From a virus, in IMG/VR virus record IMGVR_UViG_3300020172_006270, positions 124,001 to 188,000 of that record: a stretch of DNA of 64,000 nt; one strand, written 5' to 3'. Each line of letters opens with the position of its first letter. The first letter of the stretch is position 1. Both the position numbers and the translations under genes were made by a program. The notes beneath the pieces are model-generated. The model was not told the origin of the DNA. It made no database searches and saw only the letters and a list, made by a program, of their open reading frames with translations. Below, one piece after another: positions 1 to 8,560 of the stretch.

Positions 1-345
1 GATCTACAAAGAGAAGAACTCAGAGCATCTACAGACAGCGGAATTGAAAAGACGTTTATTCACTGTCTACCTGCCGTTCTAAGAACCAGAAAAGATTCTC
101 TTTATGGTGATTCGTACACCACTGTCCAATATGGAAGGCCAACTTCTTTTGAAGGAGTGATTCTTAATCAGCAAGATTTGTTCATTGAAGTTTGGACTGA
201 CACCGATGCAATCAACGCTGGGTCGATCCTCTTTCCGAAGCAAGGTTACAAACGATGGTGGCGAGTCCAGGGAAAAGAGCAAAAAGGAGGGGGCTGGGTC
301 TTATCGGCAACGCCTTCAGATCACCAGCCCTCTTTCGATCTATGA
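1..345 (+). CDS. C-terminal part of an unrecognised (probably virion) protein
   Basis: Frame 1 is open from the first base to a TGA at 343-345, giving the last 114 residues of a protein that starts outside the window. It reads like a folded structural protein: a basic start, then LYGDSYTTVQYGRPTSFEG, an aromatic stretch YKRWWRV and a Gly/Lys-rich tail. It runs toward the convergent minus-strand gene, overlapping its end by 6 nt. Its closeness to the gp13-like neck gene suggests neck or tail completion, but I do not recognise the family. Confidence 0.6.
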   Translation, partial: DLQREELRASTDSGIEKTFIHCLPAVLRTRKDSLYGDSYTTVQYGRPTSFEGVILNQQDLFIEVWTDTDAINAGSILFPKQGYKRWWRVQGKEQKGGGWVLSATPSDHQPSFDL

Positions 346-609
346 CTTTCCTGGCGGTACGATCCGTGCAACCAGTCCTGCCTTTTGAAGTTGTTCTCTA
401 TGGTCGTTGACAGCTTTCAAATAAGCCATCTCGTAAATGTCACCGACCATTTTCAAAAATGCAGTAAGGTCGTTCTCTGTAAGGAGGGTGACTCCCATTC
501 TTTCAATTATCTGCTCATTCTGTGCGTATCTTTCTTGCAATACTTCAAACATTGTCTTCTTTAAGTAATGCCCACGGGGGTTACTCATGTAATCCATCCA
601 ACTTGCCAT
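340..609 (-). CDS. Small helical protein, unknown (89 aa)
   Basis: Starts at an ATG that shares one base with the TAA of the 1015-aa gene upstream (TAATG), so the two are translationally coupled. The sequence is mostly amphipathic helix (MFEVLQERYAQNEQIIERMG and onward). No domain is recognised. It is probably a late partner of the large upstream protein. Confidence 0.6.
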   Translation of the reverse strand: MASWMDYMSNPRGHYLKKTMFEVLQERYAQNEQIIERMGVTLLTENDLTAFLKMVGDIYEMAYLKAVNDHREQLQKAGLVARIVPPGKS

Positions 610-3600
610 TAGGCTTCTCCCCTTATTGATTTTTCAAGATTAGCAACAGCCGAAGCATATTCGTGCGGTTGGTATTTGTCCTTGTTTGTATGGAAGTGAT
701 TGAGTAACTTCTTCTTCTGTTCTATCAAAGCTGGCGAGTGAGTTCCCAAATAATGTGGGTGGTGAGCAACACCAAGCCAATTCTTTTTAGCAAATAACTC
801 ACTGACGCTTTCTGTAGGCGCAGGCACTTGCTGTCCGGCTGGTGCCGTAGCCGGGGCTGGTGCTGGTGCTGCTGTAGCTGTAGCCGCTGCCGGTGTAGGA
901 GCAGGAGCTACCGGATTTGCTTCTGGCGCAGCGGTTTGTCCCAGCTTTCGTTTGGCAATAGTATCCCTCAAACGAGTGCCTTGAGCTTTTGTATCTACAT
1001 CTGCCGTTGGCTTTGTCGGAGGCGTAATTTCTCTAGCCGCTTGTGATGCCGCTGGTGCTGGCAAATTAAAGCGTCGATTGATTTCAGCCTGAACTCGATC
1101 CATTACATTGGTGTTGTCCTTACCGACAATTTTTTTGGATACAAGTTCTTGTATAAAGTTGCCATATTTTGCGCCCCGCTTTGCCAGCAAGTTGAATTTC
1201 ATTTCATCTTTTTCTTCAAAATCAGCTTCTTCCATATTGTCGAATGCCAATTGCAAGTAATGCAAAGCACTCTTTAACTCTTTGTCTGATTCTTGACCGT
1301 TATCAACGGGACGAATTTTTCCAGGATCGCCTGATCCAACTTCGATTGCTTGTTTTACCAAGGGGTGATTTTGGAACGCAGACATCAATTGTTCGGATGT
1401 TCTAAGTCCATCTTCATCAATCCAACCCTTAACTAACCTCTCTGCGGTTTCTTTGGCCTCTTCTTGCGACATTCCGGTGTTTCTATACAGAGTGCCAAGT
1501 GTGTTGCCTAAGAATAACTTGAAGTCAATTTGCGAGTTGATGCCATCACGAATCATTTTAATGATGTGAACACCAGTTTCATGATTGCTTAGTTCTTTTG
1601 CTGTATGAGTAAGTTCATCGGCCTTTGCTGCATCTTGTTGCATTTTCAGTATGGCGTCACGCATAACGGAAATGTTGTATGGAGTTTGCAACCCACTTGT
1701 GTCCCACGCCCGTTCGCCTTTGCCACGCTTTTTTTTGCCAATACCGCCGCCAGATTTAACTCGACTCATTAGATCGTCTTCAATGTTGGCATCTCCACCA
1801 TCACTAAAGCTGACTGTGTGAGCATCCTCTCCACCACCTAGCATTCTCATGCGACGACTGCCACCACCTTTGCCTTGGTCTTTTTGCATGAGGTTTGATA
1901 ATTTACCTTTCGCAAACTTCCTGCGACCCTCTGGCGTGAGTAGCTCAGGGTCGTCCATAGATTGAATCATTTTTGAATAGATGTATGAGTGCAATCCTTC
2001 AAGATCGTTCCTGGCAATTTTTCTTTCATGTGCCGTAGCGCCACCACAGGCAGTTCCCCATAGGCAATCTTTCATGCCATTGGCGATGTCTTCATAGAAA
2101 TTCCCCCGTGGATCAGGCGTGATTCTGCCATTTTGGTCCATGTGAACTTTTTGTTGACTATCGAATATTTTATCGTAAGTTTCTTGCCATTTAGGGTTTC
2201 CTCTAGTCATGTGCAAAACTTTCTCAGAGTCATGATTGACATCCAATCCTCCTGGAGCCTTGTGTTTTTGTTTTCCATAAACATCATCTGGAACATGAAC
2301 GAAAGATTTATCATGACCTCTTAATTGGTCTTCCGGTACTTTGTAGATCGGCTCTCCAGTTTCAGGATTGTATTTTTTTCTTGCATTCCCTTCGGCATCA
2401 TATTCATATTCATAGTCAGAATCTTCGCTACCCAATTCACGAAGATAATGCGCAGGATTAACGATAGGCATGTCCACAGGGACGGACTGCACTTTTCCAT
2501 CTATGACCTTTTGAATCATTTGCTTTTTAACTGGCAAATAAAGAGGAGGGTTTACAAACTTTGGGCCTTCTGATGTCATTCTGATCCCAATTGGAAATCC
2601 CTTGGGATTCACGCCTGGAATTGGCGGTCCTCTAAATTCTCCTTTTTCCACTCTATCAAAAAGTTCTGCATTTACTTGTTTGTTTGCTTCTTTGCGAAGA
2701 TCAGAATCTTTTCCTTTCCATGTTCTTCTTAATCCTGCTTCGATTTTCTTTCTTAGTTCGTTTCTGATATATTGAGCCGACCAAGTATCTTGCTTGCCTT
2801 TCATTTCTTTCCACTCAACATCTTTTGGTAGCTCTCCAAAAATGCGGTGGGAATTTGCACTTAAAAATTCGCCCATGTTGGTGCTTATTGACGCTTCCGC
2901 TGGAAACTTAAATCCCGAAGTTAGATGTGAACCAGAAACCTTGCGTTCGTCTCCATCATCATCGAAGACTGTTTTAATGTTCTTTTTGCCATCAATCGGG
3001 TCGGTCATATCAAAGCCGTATTTGCCTTGACCTTGCAGCCCCGACTCTGGATGGAACTCTTCTCCAGGCGTAGTTTCCAACTTATGGTAAAGCCGATTCA
3101 AAAATGGCTTTGCCATAAATGTTTGCTTTCTTGGAACGGCTGATGTGTCGCTAGAAGTAAGCGTAAATGGAACTGCTTCCTTTGGTTCGTCAACGTGTGC
3201 CGTTTGCTTTCTGATAAACTCGTGGGCCAGTTTTTCAGCATGTGCTTCTTTTTGATGTCGATTCATCATCTTAGAGCCGCTTTGCTTTAAGTGCGTAATT
3301 TCCCAAGCTGGCACGACCCCATCTAGGTGGCTCCACTCGCCTGTTTCCATAGCAGTGACAATTGCTTGTACTAATTCTTTTTGCTTGTATTCGCCGTGTC
3401 TCTTTTCATGCAAGCCCTGTACTGCCCGAAACAGCATTTCATATCGAGCTTTCTTTGCAGTTACCCAAAAATCATGCGGAAACTGTCGTAGGAATTCAAG
3501 ATCGTCATCGTCAAATTTAATTGGCATATCATTGCGAATGTGGTGTCGCACAGCCATTTCTGTAAAGAAATAGCCGGGTCTAAAGTATCGGGTTGCTTTT

Positions 3601-3656
3601 TCTTCCTGGAATTTATGTTCAAAAAACCCACGGAATGTTCTTGTGATTACAGCCAT
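609..3656 (-). CDS. Large unrecognised late protein (1015 aa)
   Basis: The ATG at 3656 follows AAAGGTAGGAC; an in-frame extension to 3749 would run through the divergent promoter and into the neck gene, so I reject it. The protein begins MAVITRTFRGFFEHKFQEE, loosely like the capsid-targeting N-termini found elsewhere in the window. The middle is rich in charged and Gly residues (GGGSRRMRMLGGGED; KSGGGIGKKKRGKGER). Near residues 560-610 is a helical stretch ARNDLEGLHSYIYSKM. An Ala/Pro linker (about residues 915-960) separates a C-terminal helical domain. No family is recognised. The size and coupling to a small helical protein suggest a virion or injected protein. Confidence 0.7.
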   Translation of the reverse strand: MAVITRTFRGFFEHKFQEEKATRYFRPGYFFTEMAVRHHIRNDMPIKFDDDDLEFLRQFPHDFWVTAKKARYEMLFRAVQGLHEKRHGEYKQKELVQAIVTAMETGEWSHLDGVVPAWEITHLKQSGSKMMNRHQKEAHAEKLAHEFIRKQTAHVDEPKEAVPFTLTSSDTSAVPRKQTFMAKPFLNRLYHKLETTPGEEFHPESGLQGQGKYGFDMTDPIDGKKNIKTVFDDDGDERKVSGSHLTSGFKFPAEASISTNMGEFLSANSHRIFGELPKDVEWKEMKGKQDTWSAQYIRNELRKKIEAGLRRTWKGKDSDLRKEANKQVNAELFDRVEKGEFRGPPIPGVNPKGFPIGIRMTSEGPKFVNPPLYLPVKKQMIQKVIDGKVQSVPVDMPIVNPAHYLRELGSEDSDYEYEYDAEGNARKKYNPETGEPIYKVPEDQLRGHDKSFVHVPDDVYGKQKHKAPGGLDVNHDSEKVLHMTRGNPKWQETYDKIFDSQQKVHMDQNGRITPDPRGNFYEDIANGMKDCLWGTACGGATAHERKIARNDLEGLHSYIYSKMIQSMDDPELLTPEGRRKFAKGKLSNLMQKDQGKGGGSRRMRMLGGGEDAHTVSFSDGGDANIEDDLMSRVKSGGGIGKKKRGKGERAWDTSGLQTPYNISVMRDAILKMQQDAAKADELTHTAKELSNHETGVHIIKMIRDGINSQIDFKLFLGNTLGTLYRNTGMSQEEAKETAERLVKGWIDEDGLRTSEQLMSAFQNHPLVKQAIEVGSGDPGKIRPVDNGQESDKELKSALHYLQLAFDNMEEADFEEKDEMKFNLLAKRGAKYGNFIQELVSKKIVGKDNTNVMDRVQAEINRRFNLPAPAASQAAREITPPTKPTADVDTKAQGTRLRDTIAKRKLGQTAAPEANPVAPAPTPAAATATAAPAPAPATAPAGQQVPAPTESVSELFAKKNWLGVAHHPHYLGTHSPALIEQKKKLLNHFHTNKDKYQPHEYASAVANLEKSIRGEA

Positions 3657-3691
3657 AGTCCTACCTTTACGAGTTTCACTCATGCTCCTGA

Positions 3692-3697
3692 TATATA
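3692..3697. promoter_or_regulatory. Bidirectional late-type TATATA box
   Basis: A palindromic TATATA between two divergent genes. On the plus strand it ends 7 nt before the ATG of the neck gene, which has no Shine-Dalgarno. On the minus strand it lies 36 nt before the 1015-aa gene. The arrangement resembles other divergent pairs in the window (21402, 30491, 57747). Confidence 0.45.
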
Positions 3698-3704
3698 GAT
3701 TACC

Positions 3705-4577
3705 ATGATGAATAATATGCTTTTTATCCCACGACCGACCAAGGACCAATTCTCACAACTTTCCTGTGGACAGGGTTGCGGAGATTTAGGCCCTACTGAT
3801 CCCTTAGATAAGATAGGCCCACGCAGAAATCGAGAAAAAGTGCGTGGTCAAATCAAAGAATACGTCCTAACAATGCTTGGCGCTCCAGTATTGCCGCTTG
3901 AATTGGACGATCAGCAGATCGAAAACTGTATTGATTTTGCTCTGCAAATTTTTGAAGACTATGCCCCAATGGAATACTTTCAGTATCACACCTTCTACAC
4001 GGTGCCAGGGCAAAGCGTCTATCAAATGCCACCAGATGTTGGCTTCATTAGACAAATTTCCTACAAAGAAACAGCAAATTATGCCTTCTCAGCCTCCGAT
4101 CTCGGTGGCGTAATCCCTCTGGATTACATGGGCGGCGGTGCCTATGGCTCCATTGCTGGTGGCATCAATCCTCAACAACCAGTCTGGGGGAAGATGTCAG
4201 ATTGGGTTTTGTATAAGCAATACGAGGATATGTACAATAGAATCTCCGGGCAACAAGGTGGTTGGGAATTCCTCGGTGGCTACAATCACATTAAGCTATA
4301 CCCAATTCCATATCGCAGCTATCCCGTAGCAGTTCGGTATCTTCAGAGACGACCAGACTTCCGTATGGTTACTCAAGCTATGCAGGAAGGGGCCTTGGCA
4401 TTCGCCAAGATTGTATTGGGTCGTATTCGTAGTCGTATTGCTAATCCTCCTGGTCCTGGTGGCGGCGTTCAGTTGGATGGGCAGGCAATTCTTGCCGAAG
4501 GTCTTCAAGAGAAGAAAGATTGGGAAGAACGACTTCTAACTAGATTTGGCGACCTTCTTGGCCCAAGAATGATGTAA
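3705..4577 (+). CDS. gp13-like neck (head-completion) protein
   Basis: 290 aa. Residues about 45-85 carry the pattern typical of T4 gp13-type neck proteins: VRGQIKEYVLTMLGAPVLPL followed by an acidic helix with DDQQIENCIDFALQIFEDY. In this family the protein sits at the portal/neck and helps join the packaged head to the tail. A Gly-rich middle (GGVIPLDYMGGGAYGSIAGG) is followed by a beta/helical C-terminus. The start (MMNNML) is just downstream of a TATATA box, without a clear ribosome site. The assignment is by motif recognition only. Confidence 0.65.
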   Translation: MMNNMLFIPRPTKDQFSQLSCGQGCGDLGPTDPLDKIGPRRNREKVRGQIKEYVLTMLGAPVLPLELDDQQIENCIDFALQIFEDYAPMEYFQYHTFYTVPGQSVYQMPPDVGFIRQISYKETANYAFSASDLGGVIPLDYMGGGAYGSIAGGINPQQPVWGKMSDWVLYKQYEDMYNRISGQQGGWEFLGGYNHIKLYPIPYRSYPVAVRYLQRRPDFRMVTQAMQEGALAFAKIVLGRIRSRIANPPGPGGGVQLDGQAILAEGLQEKKDWEERLLTRFGDLLGPRMM

Positions 4578-4589
4578 CGAGGACAAATA

Positions 4590-5183
4590 ATGAAAGATTT
4601 TCAAGTATGGCGAAATGAGCAAAGTGCCGAAACGCATACCGAACTCAAGGTAGAGCGTGAGGACTTCTTGCGTATTTGCCAAGAGTATTTTGCCACAACC
4701 CTACGGGGCGGCATGAAAACCCATCATGAATATCTGGAAGAAAATCTAGTCGAAGCCGTCGAGACATCCAGATATGCAATTGAAGTCAATTATCGCACTA
4801 CCTCTAAAGAATCCTTGGAAGGATTTGCCAAGATATGCCTTGGATATGTAAGTGCCGCTCTGAAAAATCACGGATACCACACCAAGCACGTCTTTACAGA
4901 GAAACCCCTCCGTCTGCTCGTCTCGTCCCGTAATTGGGATGACGGCGAATGGACGGGGGTTGTGACCTGGAATACAGATCACAATTGTTTTGTCATTAGC
5001 AAGGGCTTTTATAACAAAGACCGTCGTACCGTATCCGTTCAGCACGCTCAGAAGTGCAACGGAGATTCAGCGGCAGAGGTTACGAAGGAATTGCACAACA
5101 TGATGCACCATCTGAAGGGACAGCCAGATCGTCATGTTGCGAAAATGAAACCAGTGCCATTGAAGAGAGGTCCAAAGGGATAA
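4590..5183 (+). CDS. Unknown protein with capsid-targeting-like N-terminus (197 aa)
   Basis: Begins MKDFQVWRNEQS, fitting the F-x-x-W-x-x-E module seen on many proteins here. It is preceded by GAGGACAAATA. The rest is an alpha/beta domain with no recognised motif and a basic tail (KMKPVPLKRGPKG). It lies 12 nt after the neck gene and its TAA overlaps the ATG of the Nudix gene. A packaged, possibly injected protein is inferred from the N-terminus alone. Confidence 0.7.
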   Translation: MKDFQVWRNEQSAETHTELKVEREDFLRICQEYFATTLRGGMKTHHEYLEENLVEAVETSRYAIEVNYRTTSKESLEGFAKICLGYVSAALKNHGYHTKHVFTEKPLRLLVSSRNWDDGEWTGVVTWNTDHNCFVISKGFYNKDRRTVSVQHAQKCNGDSAAEVTKELHNMMHHLKGQPDRHVAKMKPVPLKRGPKG

Positions 5184-5797
5184 TGAACCACGATATTTGC
5201 CAACACTGCGGAGCGAACATAAATGAAATCGCTCAAGAACTTCCGCTTTGCGATATTTGCAAACAATGGGGAATAACTCGCCAAGAGATATATCCAACCG
5301 TGGCTGATATGGCAGAGCAGTTTCATCGCATTGGCAAGGGCGGCACCAAATATTGGGGTCGATTGGGCGCTGGCATCGTGTTCACCGATGGAGATAAGAT
5401 TCTTTTGCTAAAAAGAGATGATTCTGGTGACTACGCCGGTCATTGGGGCATTCCAGGTGGAAAGGCAAAAGAAGGCGAAGCACCGCTTGATGTGGCTCAC
5501 CGGGAATCCAGAGAAGAATGCGGAAATGTCGAAGGACAACGCTTCGGACATTTCCATTCCAGAGACGGCGCACACCATTTCCACACATATCTGATGGCAG
5601 TCGCAAAGCCTTTCGACGTACAGCTTTCAAAAGAACACGATGCGTCAGAATGGGCGTCTTTGGACAAGGTGGATGGGATGAAATTGCACCCCAAATTCAA
5701 AGAGGCGTGGCCCGGCTACTTGCGAGCGATCAGGAAGAAATTCCCAAATAAGACCTCATTTGCTGATTGGTGTGAGACTCGCAAAGCCCAAAATTGA
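5183..5797 (+). CDS. Nudix hydrolase with N-terminal zinc ribbon
   Basis: 204 aa, start ATG inside TAATG. An N-terminal CxxC...CxxC pair (CQHCG and CDIC, residues about 6-27) looks like a small zinc ribbon. The Nudix box follows at about residues 90-115: G-x5-E-x7-RE-x2-EE-x-G (GGKAKEGEAPLDVAHRESRE, then ECGN). Nudix enzymes hydrolyse nucleoside diphosphates linked to another group. The zinc ribbon plus Nudix architecture is reminiscent of NADH pyrophosphatase (NudC), but the substrate cannot be told from sequence. It could belong to the NAD-related set with NAMPT at 6181. Confidence 0.85.
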   Translation: MNHDICQHCGANINEIAQELPLCDICKQWGITRQEIYPTVADMAEQFHRIGKGGTKYWGRLGAGIVFTDGDKILLLKRDDSGDYAGHWGIPGGKAKEGEAPLDVAHRESREECGNVEGQRFGHFHSRDGAHHFHTYLMAVAKPFDVQLSKEHDASEWASLDKVDGMKLHPKFKEAWPGYLRAIRKKFPNKTSFADWCETRKAQN

Positions 5798-5820
5798 TGG
5801 GTTTACAACCAATTCTTAAC

Positions 5821-5849
5821 TTGACTGCTATCGTAAATCGGGCTAGAAT
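5821..5849 (+). promoter_or_regulatory. Sigma-70-like (early-type) promoter
   Basis: TTGACT at 5821-5826, a 17-nt spacer, and TAGAAT at 5844-5849. It lies in the 112-nt gap before the winged-helix gene at 5910. The -10 is identical to those upstream of NAMPT and glutamate dehydrogenase. Confidence 0.7.
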
Positions 5850-5909
5850 CTTTTGTCGTAGGTGTACAACAGATATTTTTTAGAGCAGGGACGCTCAGAG
5901 GAGCAAACC

Positions 5910-6200
5910 ATGCTTGCCAAGCTCGTATGTGAAATCGTTCAGTCCCAGCCAGATGGCCTCAAGCACGCTGAAGTGGTCAAGGCCGTATTGCGTAGCGGAT
6001 ATAGACACCAAGGCAACCAGCCTATCTCTGTGGCTGTCTACGAGACTCTGAAAGGTCTTGTGGTCAGTGGCGCAATCAGCCGTATTCAAGATGATCTCAT
6101 GGAGCGGCGATATAAAACAATCGGGGCAACCACCGATTGTCACGATGATTGCCCCGATGAGAAAATTGGTAATCGAATGCTTACAGAATTGTATGCGTAG
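5910..6200 (+). CDS. Small winged-helix DNA-binding protein
   Basis: 96 aa. The ATG at 5910 is 8 nt after AGAGGAG; an upstream in-frame ATG at 5862 has no ribosome site. Residues 1-65 fit a winged helix: helix LVCEIVQSQPDG, recognition region HAEVVKAVLRSG, then YETLKGLVVSGAISRI. It has its own early-type promoter, so it may regulate early transcription. Its last 20 nt overlap the convergent NAMPT gene. Confidence 0.7.
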   Translation: MLAKLVCEIVQSQPDGLKHAEVVKAVLRSGYRHQGNQPISVAVYETLKGLVVSGAISRIQDDLMERRYKTIGATTDCHDDCPDEKIGNRMLTELYA

Positions 6201-7602
6201 TCGCTTCTCGGATTTGAGTAAGCGTCTGATCCACCAGAAGTTCGCCGTTTCTGAAAACGAACTGCAACTGGTCTGGACGAGGATCGGCCTCACTCACAGT
6301 TTGCAATACCTTTCCATGAGCGCCCGCCTCTGACCACACCAGCTTCAGCCGTCCAGCTTTGGACTTCTTACCGCCGTCTGTGACAGGCTGCTTGTAAACG
6401 TCTCGGACTTCATCGCCCACGACCGCCGAAGAACACTTGAAGGCGAACCGTTGCGTATCCCGGTTGAGTTTCTGGAGCAATCCACCACCTGAGCCGAAAG
6501 CGATGTTGTCAGCCGACCAACCGGCCTTTTCCATAGCCGAGAGGATCAGATCGAGCATCTTGAAGTCGATGCCGTCTCCCTGAATAACTCGAACCTTTGG
6601 ATGCAGGACTTTATATCCCTTTGAGTTGACCGTGACGCCAAACTTCTCGCCGAGAATATCCAACACCTTGACCACAACGGTCGGAGGATCGCCGGAGTCC
6701 GGGCGAACAACCAGCACGCCATCACGGGCTAGAACTTCGTCCTTGAGGACGCCGCCCCAAATGTTGGCACAGCAGTTGAAAATGTCGTAGCTGTCGCTCA
6801 CCGTTGCCACGAGTCCGTCTGGATATTGCACCAGCATGTTGCGGCAAGCATCGACTTCGTGTTCACGACCCCACGAAGTAATCGTGCTGTGTTCAGCGGC
6901 AGGAATCGAGAAGCCAGCACATTCTTGATCGTACTGTCCGTAGAACTCATCGTGTAGAACCAATCCAGGGGCAGTATCGGTTCCTCTGAAATTCAGAAGG
7001 TGTGCTGCGCCGCCGATTGCTGCTTGTTCGGGACAAGTGACTCCACGGAATCCGAAGTCATGCAACTTGAAGTCAACCAGTGAAGTGTCGCCGGTTTGTG
7101 CAAGGTACTTGAGGATGACCTTTTTCATCGCCCGGCTTTGCGTGGCGACCGTCGAAGGATACCACACCTGAACCAGTAGCGTTTCCAGGTAGTTGGTCAA
7201 CCAAGCTACCTTGTCGTCGGTGTTCTCCACCGTCATCAGGACGTTGGATTCCCCAACTACGGTTCCTTCGGGAGCCGCCTTGATTTCAACGGGAAGCCGA
7301 CCGCCGTGGGCGTTCAGGATATATTCCCAACCTTCACGGTTGAAGACCTTGCCGCCGAAGTGTCGGTTGAATAATCGTTCCGCTCGGTCAATTTTCTCGG
7401 CGGTAACGACCTGCCCAACCAGATATTGCTTCAGCCAATATTGGAGGCCGAAAAAGGTCGTGGCGGGGTGAACTGACCCGGAACGGGACTCAAAATACGA
7501 ATAGATACGCCGTGTTCCAGGTGGATATTGCTTCCAATGGCTGATTTTGTACGAGTCAGAAAGCCAACAGATGTTGTTGAGCCAATGCCAATTCAGGTTC
7601 AT
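6181..7602 (-). CDS. nadV: Nicotinamide phosphoribosyltransferase (NAMPT/NadV)
   Basis: 473 aa, full length for the family. It makes nicotinamide mononucleotide from nicotinamide and PRPP, the rate-limiting step of NAD salvage. Visible family features: N-terminal DSYKISHWKQYPPGT, the VDFKLHDFGFRGVT motif that holds the nicotinamide stack, the IQGDGIDF phosphate-binding segment and GSGGGLLQKLNRDT. It has its own promoter at 7643-7671. NadV genes are known in several large phages, where they sustain NAD and can counter NAD-depleting defences. A nucleoside hydrolase (55882) and a Nudix enzyme (5183) in this window may feed the same pool. Confidence 0.95.
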   Translation of the reverse strand: MNLNWHWLNNICWLSDSYKISHWKQYPPGTRRIYSYFESRSGSVHPATTFFGLQYWLKQYLVGQVVTAEKIDRAERLFNRHFGGKVFNREGWEYILNAHGGRLPVEIKAAPEGTVVGESNVLMTVENTDDKVAWLTNYLETLLVQVWYPSTVATQSRAMKKVILKYLAQTGDTSLVDFKLHDFGFRGVTCPEQAAIGGAAHLLNFRGTDTAPGLVLHDEFYGQYDQECAGFSIPAAEHSTITSWGREHEVDACRNMLVQYPDGLVATVSDSYDIFNCCANIWGGVLKDEVLARDGVLVVRPDSGDPPTVVVKVLDILGEKFGVTVNSKGYKVLHPKVRVIQGDGIDFKMLDLILSAMEKAGWSADNIAFGSGGGLLQKLNRDTQRFAFKCSSAVVGDEVRDVYKQPVTDGGKKSKAGRLKLVWSEAGAHGKVLQTVSEADPRPDQLQFVFRNGELLVDQTLTQIREATTHTIL

Positions 7603-7642
7603 TTTCGGGTCGTCCTTTCTTGAGAATACCTTGGTTGGAAGG

Positions 7643-7671
7643 ATTCTACCACGAAAGGTGCCGTTTGTAAA
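7643..7671 (-). promoter_or_regulatory. Sigma-70-like promoter for the NAMPT gene
   Basis: On the minus strand: TTTACA (7666-7671), 17-nt spacer, TAGAAT (7643-7648). The leader to the ATG at 7602 is about 35 nt and contains AAGAAAGGA. Confidence 0.7.
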
Positions 7672-7672
7672 T

Positions 7673-8560
7673 TTAGACTATGACCTGTTGGGCGATCCAC
7701 GCAATTTTTTCGGCGTGTCCAAATATGATCTTGGGAAATTCCACGGGCAGTTCGTTAAATGAACTGCGAGCCGGGTCAAGAATTGACTTTACCTTCTCGA
7801 CCAAACGGTTGTAATACATTTCGCCATCTGTTTCGTTCTTGACCGCCTGGATATTGGTTTCACCTGTGCGATCAAGAAATTGAACGTCGCTTGCAAAGCT
7901 CAACCAGAAACAAAGTTTGCCCTCTTGGTGTAGCTTTAATGCTTGGAATTCCAGTAGAAGGTCTTCGCCCAATAATTGGTCTTCATCGTATTCAAGTGTC
8001 TCGGCAAATTTTCGACTGTAGAATACATGCCCGCCCAGATTGTGAGCGGCCCCTCTATTTGTAAACATATCGTGCTGTGCCGGGCCGTAAGTGTACGGCA
8101 AAGGGAATATATTGTCGCCCCAACAACAGGCGTGTACTTTGTCCGCTATTTGAACCGAGTTATTACTATAGTTGTTGATTTGATCGGATGGCTTGACGAT
8201 CAACAAATCGGTGCCAGGATGATGTTTTAGATGTCGTTCTATTTGAAGACCAGCACTTGGATAATACAGGTCGTCACCATCGACCATGCACATTCCATCG
8301 TATTGAGATTCCCGAAAGAATTTGAGGCATTGATTCTTGCCTGCGGCTGGCGTTCCTTTAGATGGTGTGATTTTGTATTGAACTGATTCTTGATCGCACC
8401 ACTGTCTGAATTCACTAATGAATGCAGAGTTCAAAGAATTGATGATGGCAACAACCGAAAATTCAACTTCGGTTGTTGGCATCATATTGCGAATAGAATT
8501 GACAGCCCGAATTGCTTTCGGAACGTCTCGACTGACCAGTGGGCAAACTACAACTTTCAC
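7673..8560 (-). CDS. GT-A-fold glycosyltransferase-like protein
   Basis: 295 aa from a GTG at 8560 whose bases overlap the TGA of rfbA (GTGA), with GGAAAGAAG upstream. An in-frame ATG at 8596 would overlap rfbA by 40 nt and is less likely. The fold starts with KVVVCPLVSRDVPKAIRAV and has MVDGDDLYYP, an acidic metal/sugar-nucleotide motif of the DxD type. Coupling to the nucleotide-sugar enzyme RfbA suggests transfer of a dTDP-derived sugar. The acceptor is unknown. Confidence 0.7.
   Translation of the reverse strand: MKVVVCPLVSRDVPKAIRAVNSIRNMMPTTEVEFSVVAIINSLNSAFISEFRQWCDQESVQYKITPSKGTPAAGKNQCLKFFRESQYDGMCMVDGDDLYYPSAGLQIERHLKHHPGTDLLIVKPSDQINNYSNNSVQIADKVHACCWGDNIFPLPYTYGPAQHDMFTNRGAAHNLGGHVFYSRKFAETLEYDEDQLLGEDLLLEFQALKLHQEGKLCFWLSFASDVQFLDRTGETNIQAVKNETDGEMYYNRLVEKVKSILDPARSSFNELPVEFPKIIFGHAEKIAWIAQQVIV

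Noticed and set aside
3657-3749. N-terminal extension of the 1015-aa gene
   Set aside because: It would run through the divergent promoter and overlap the neck gene; the ATG at 3656 has a ribosome site.
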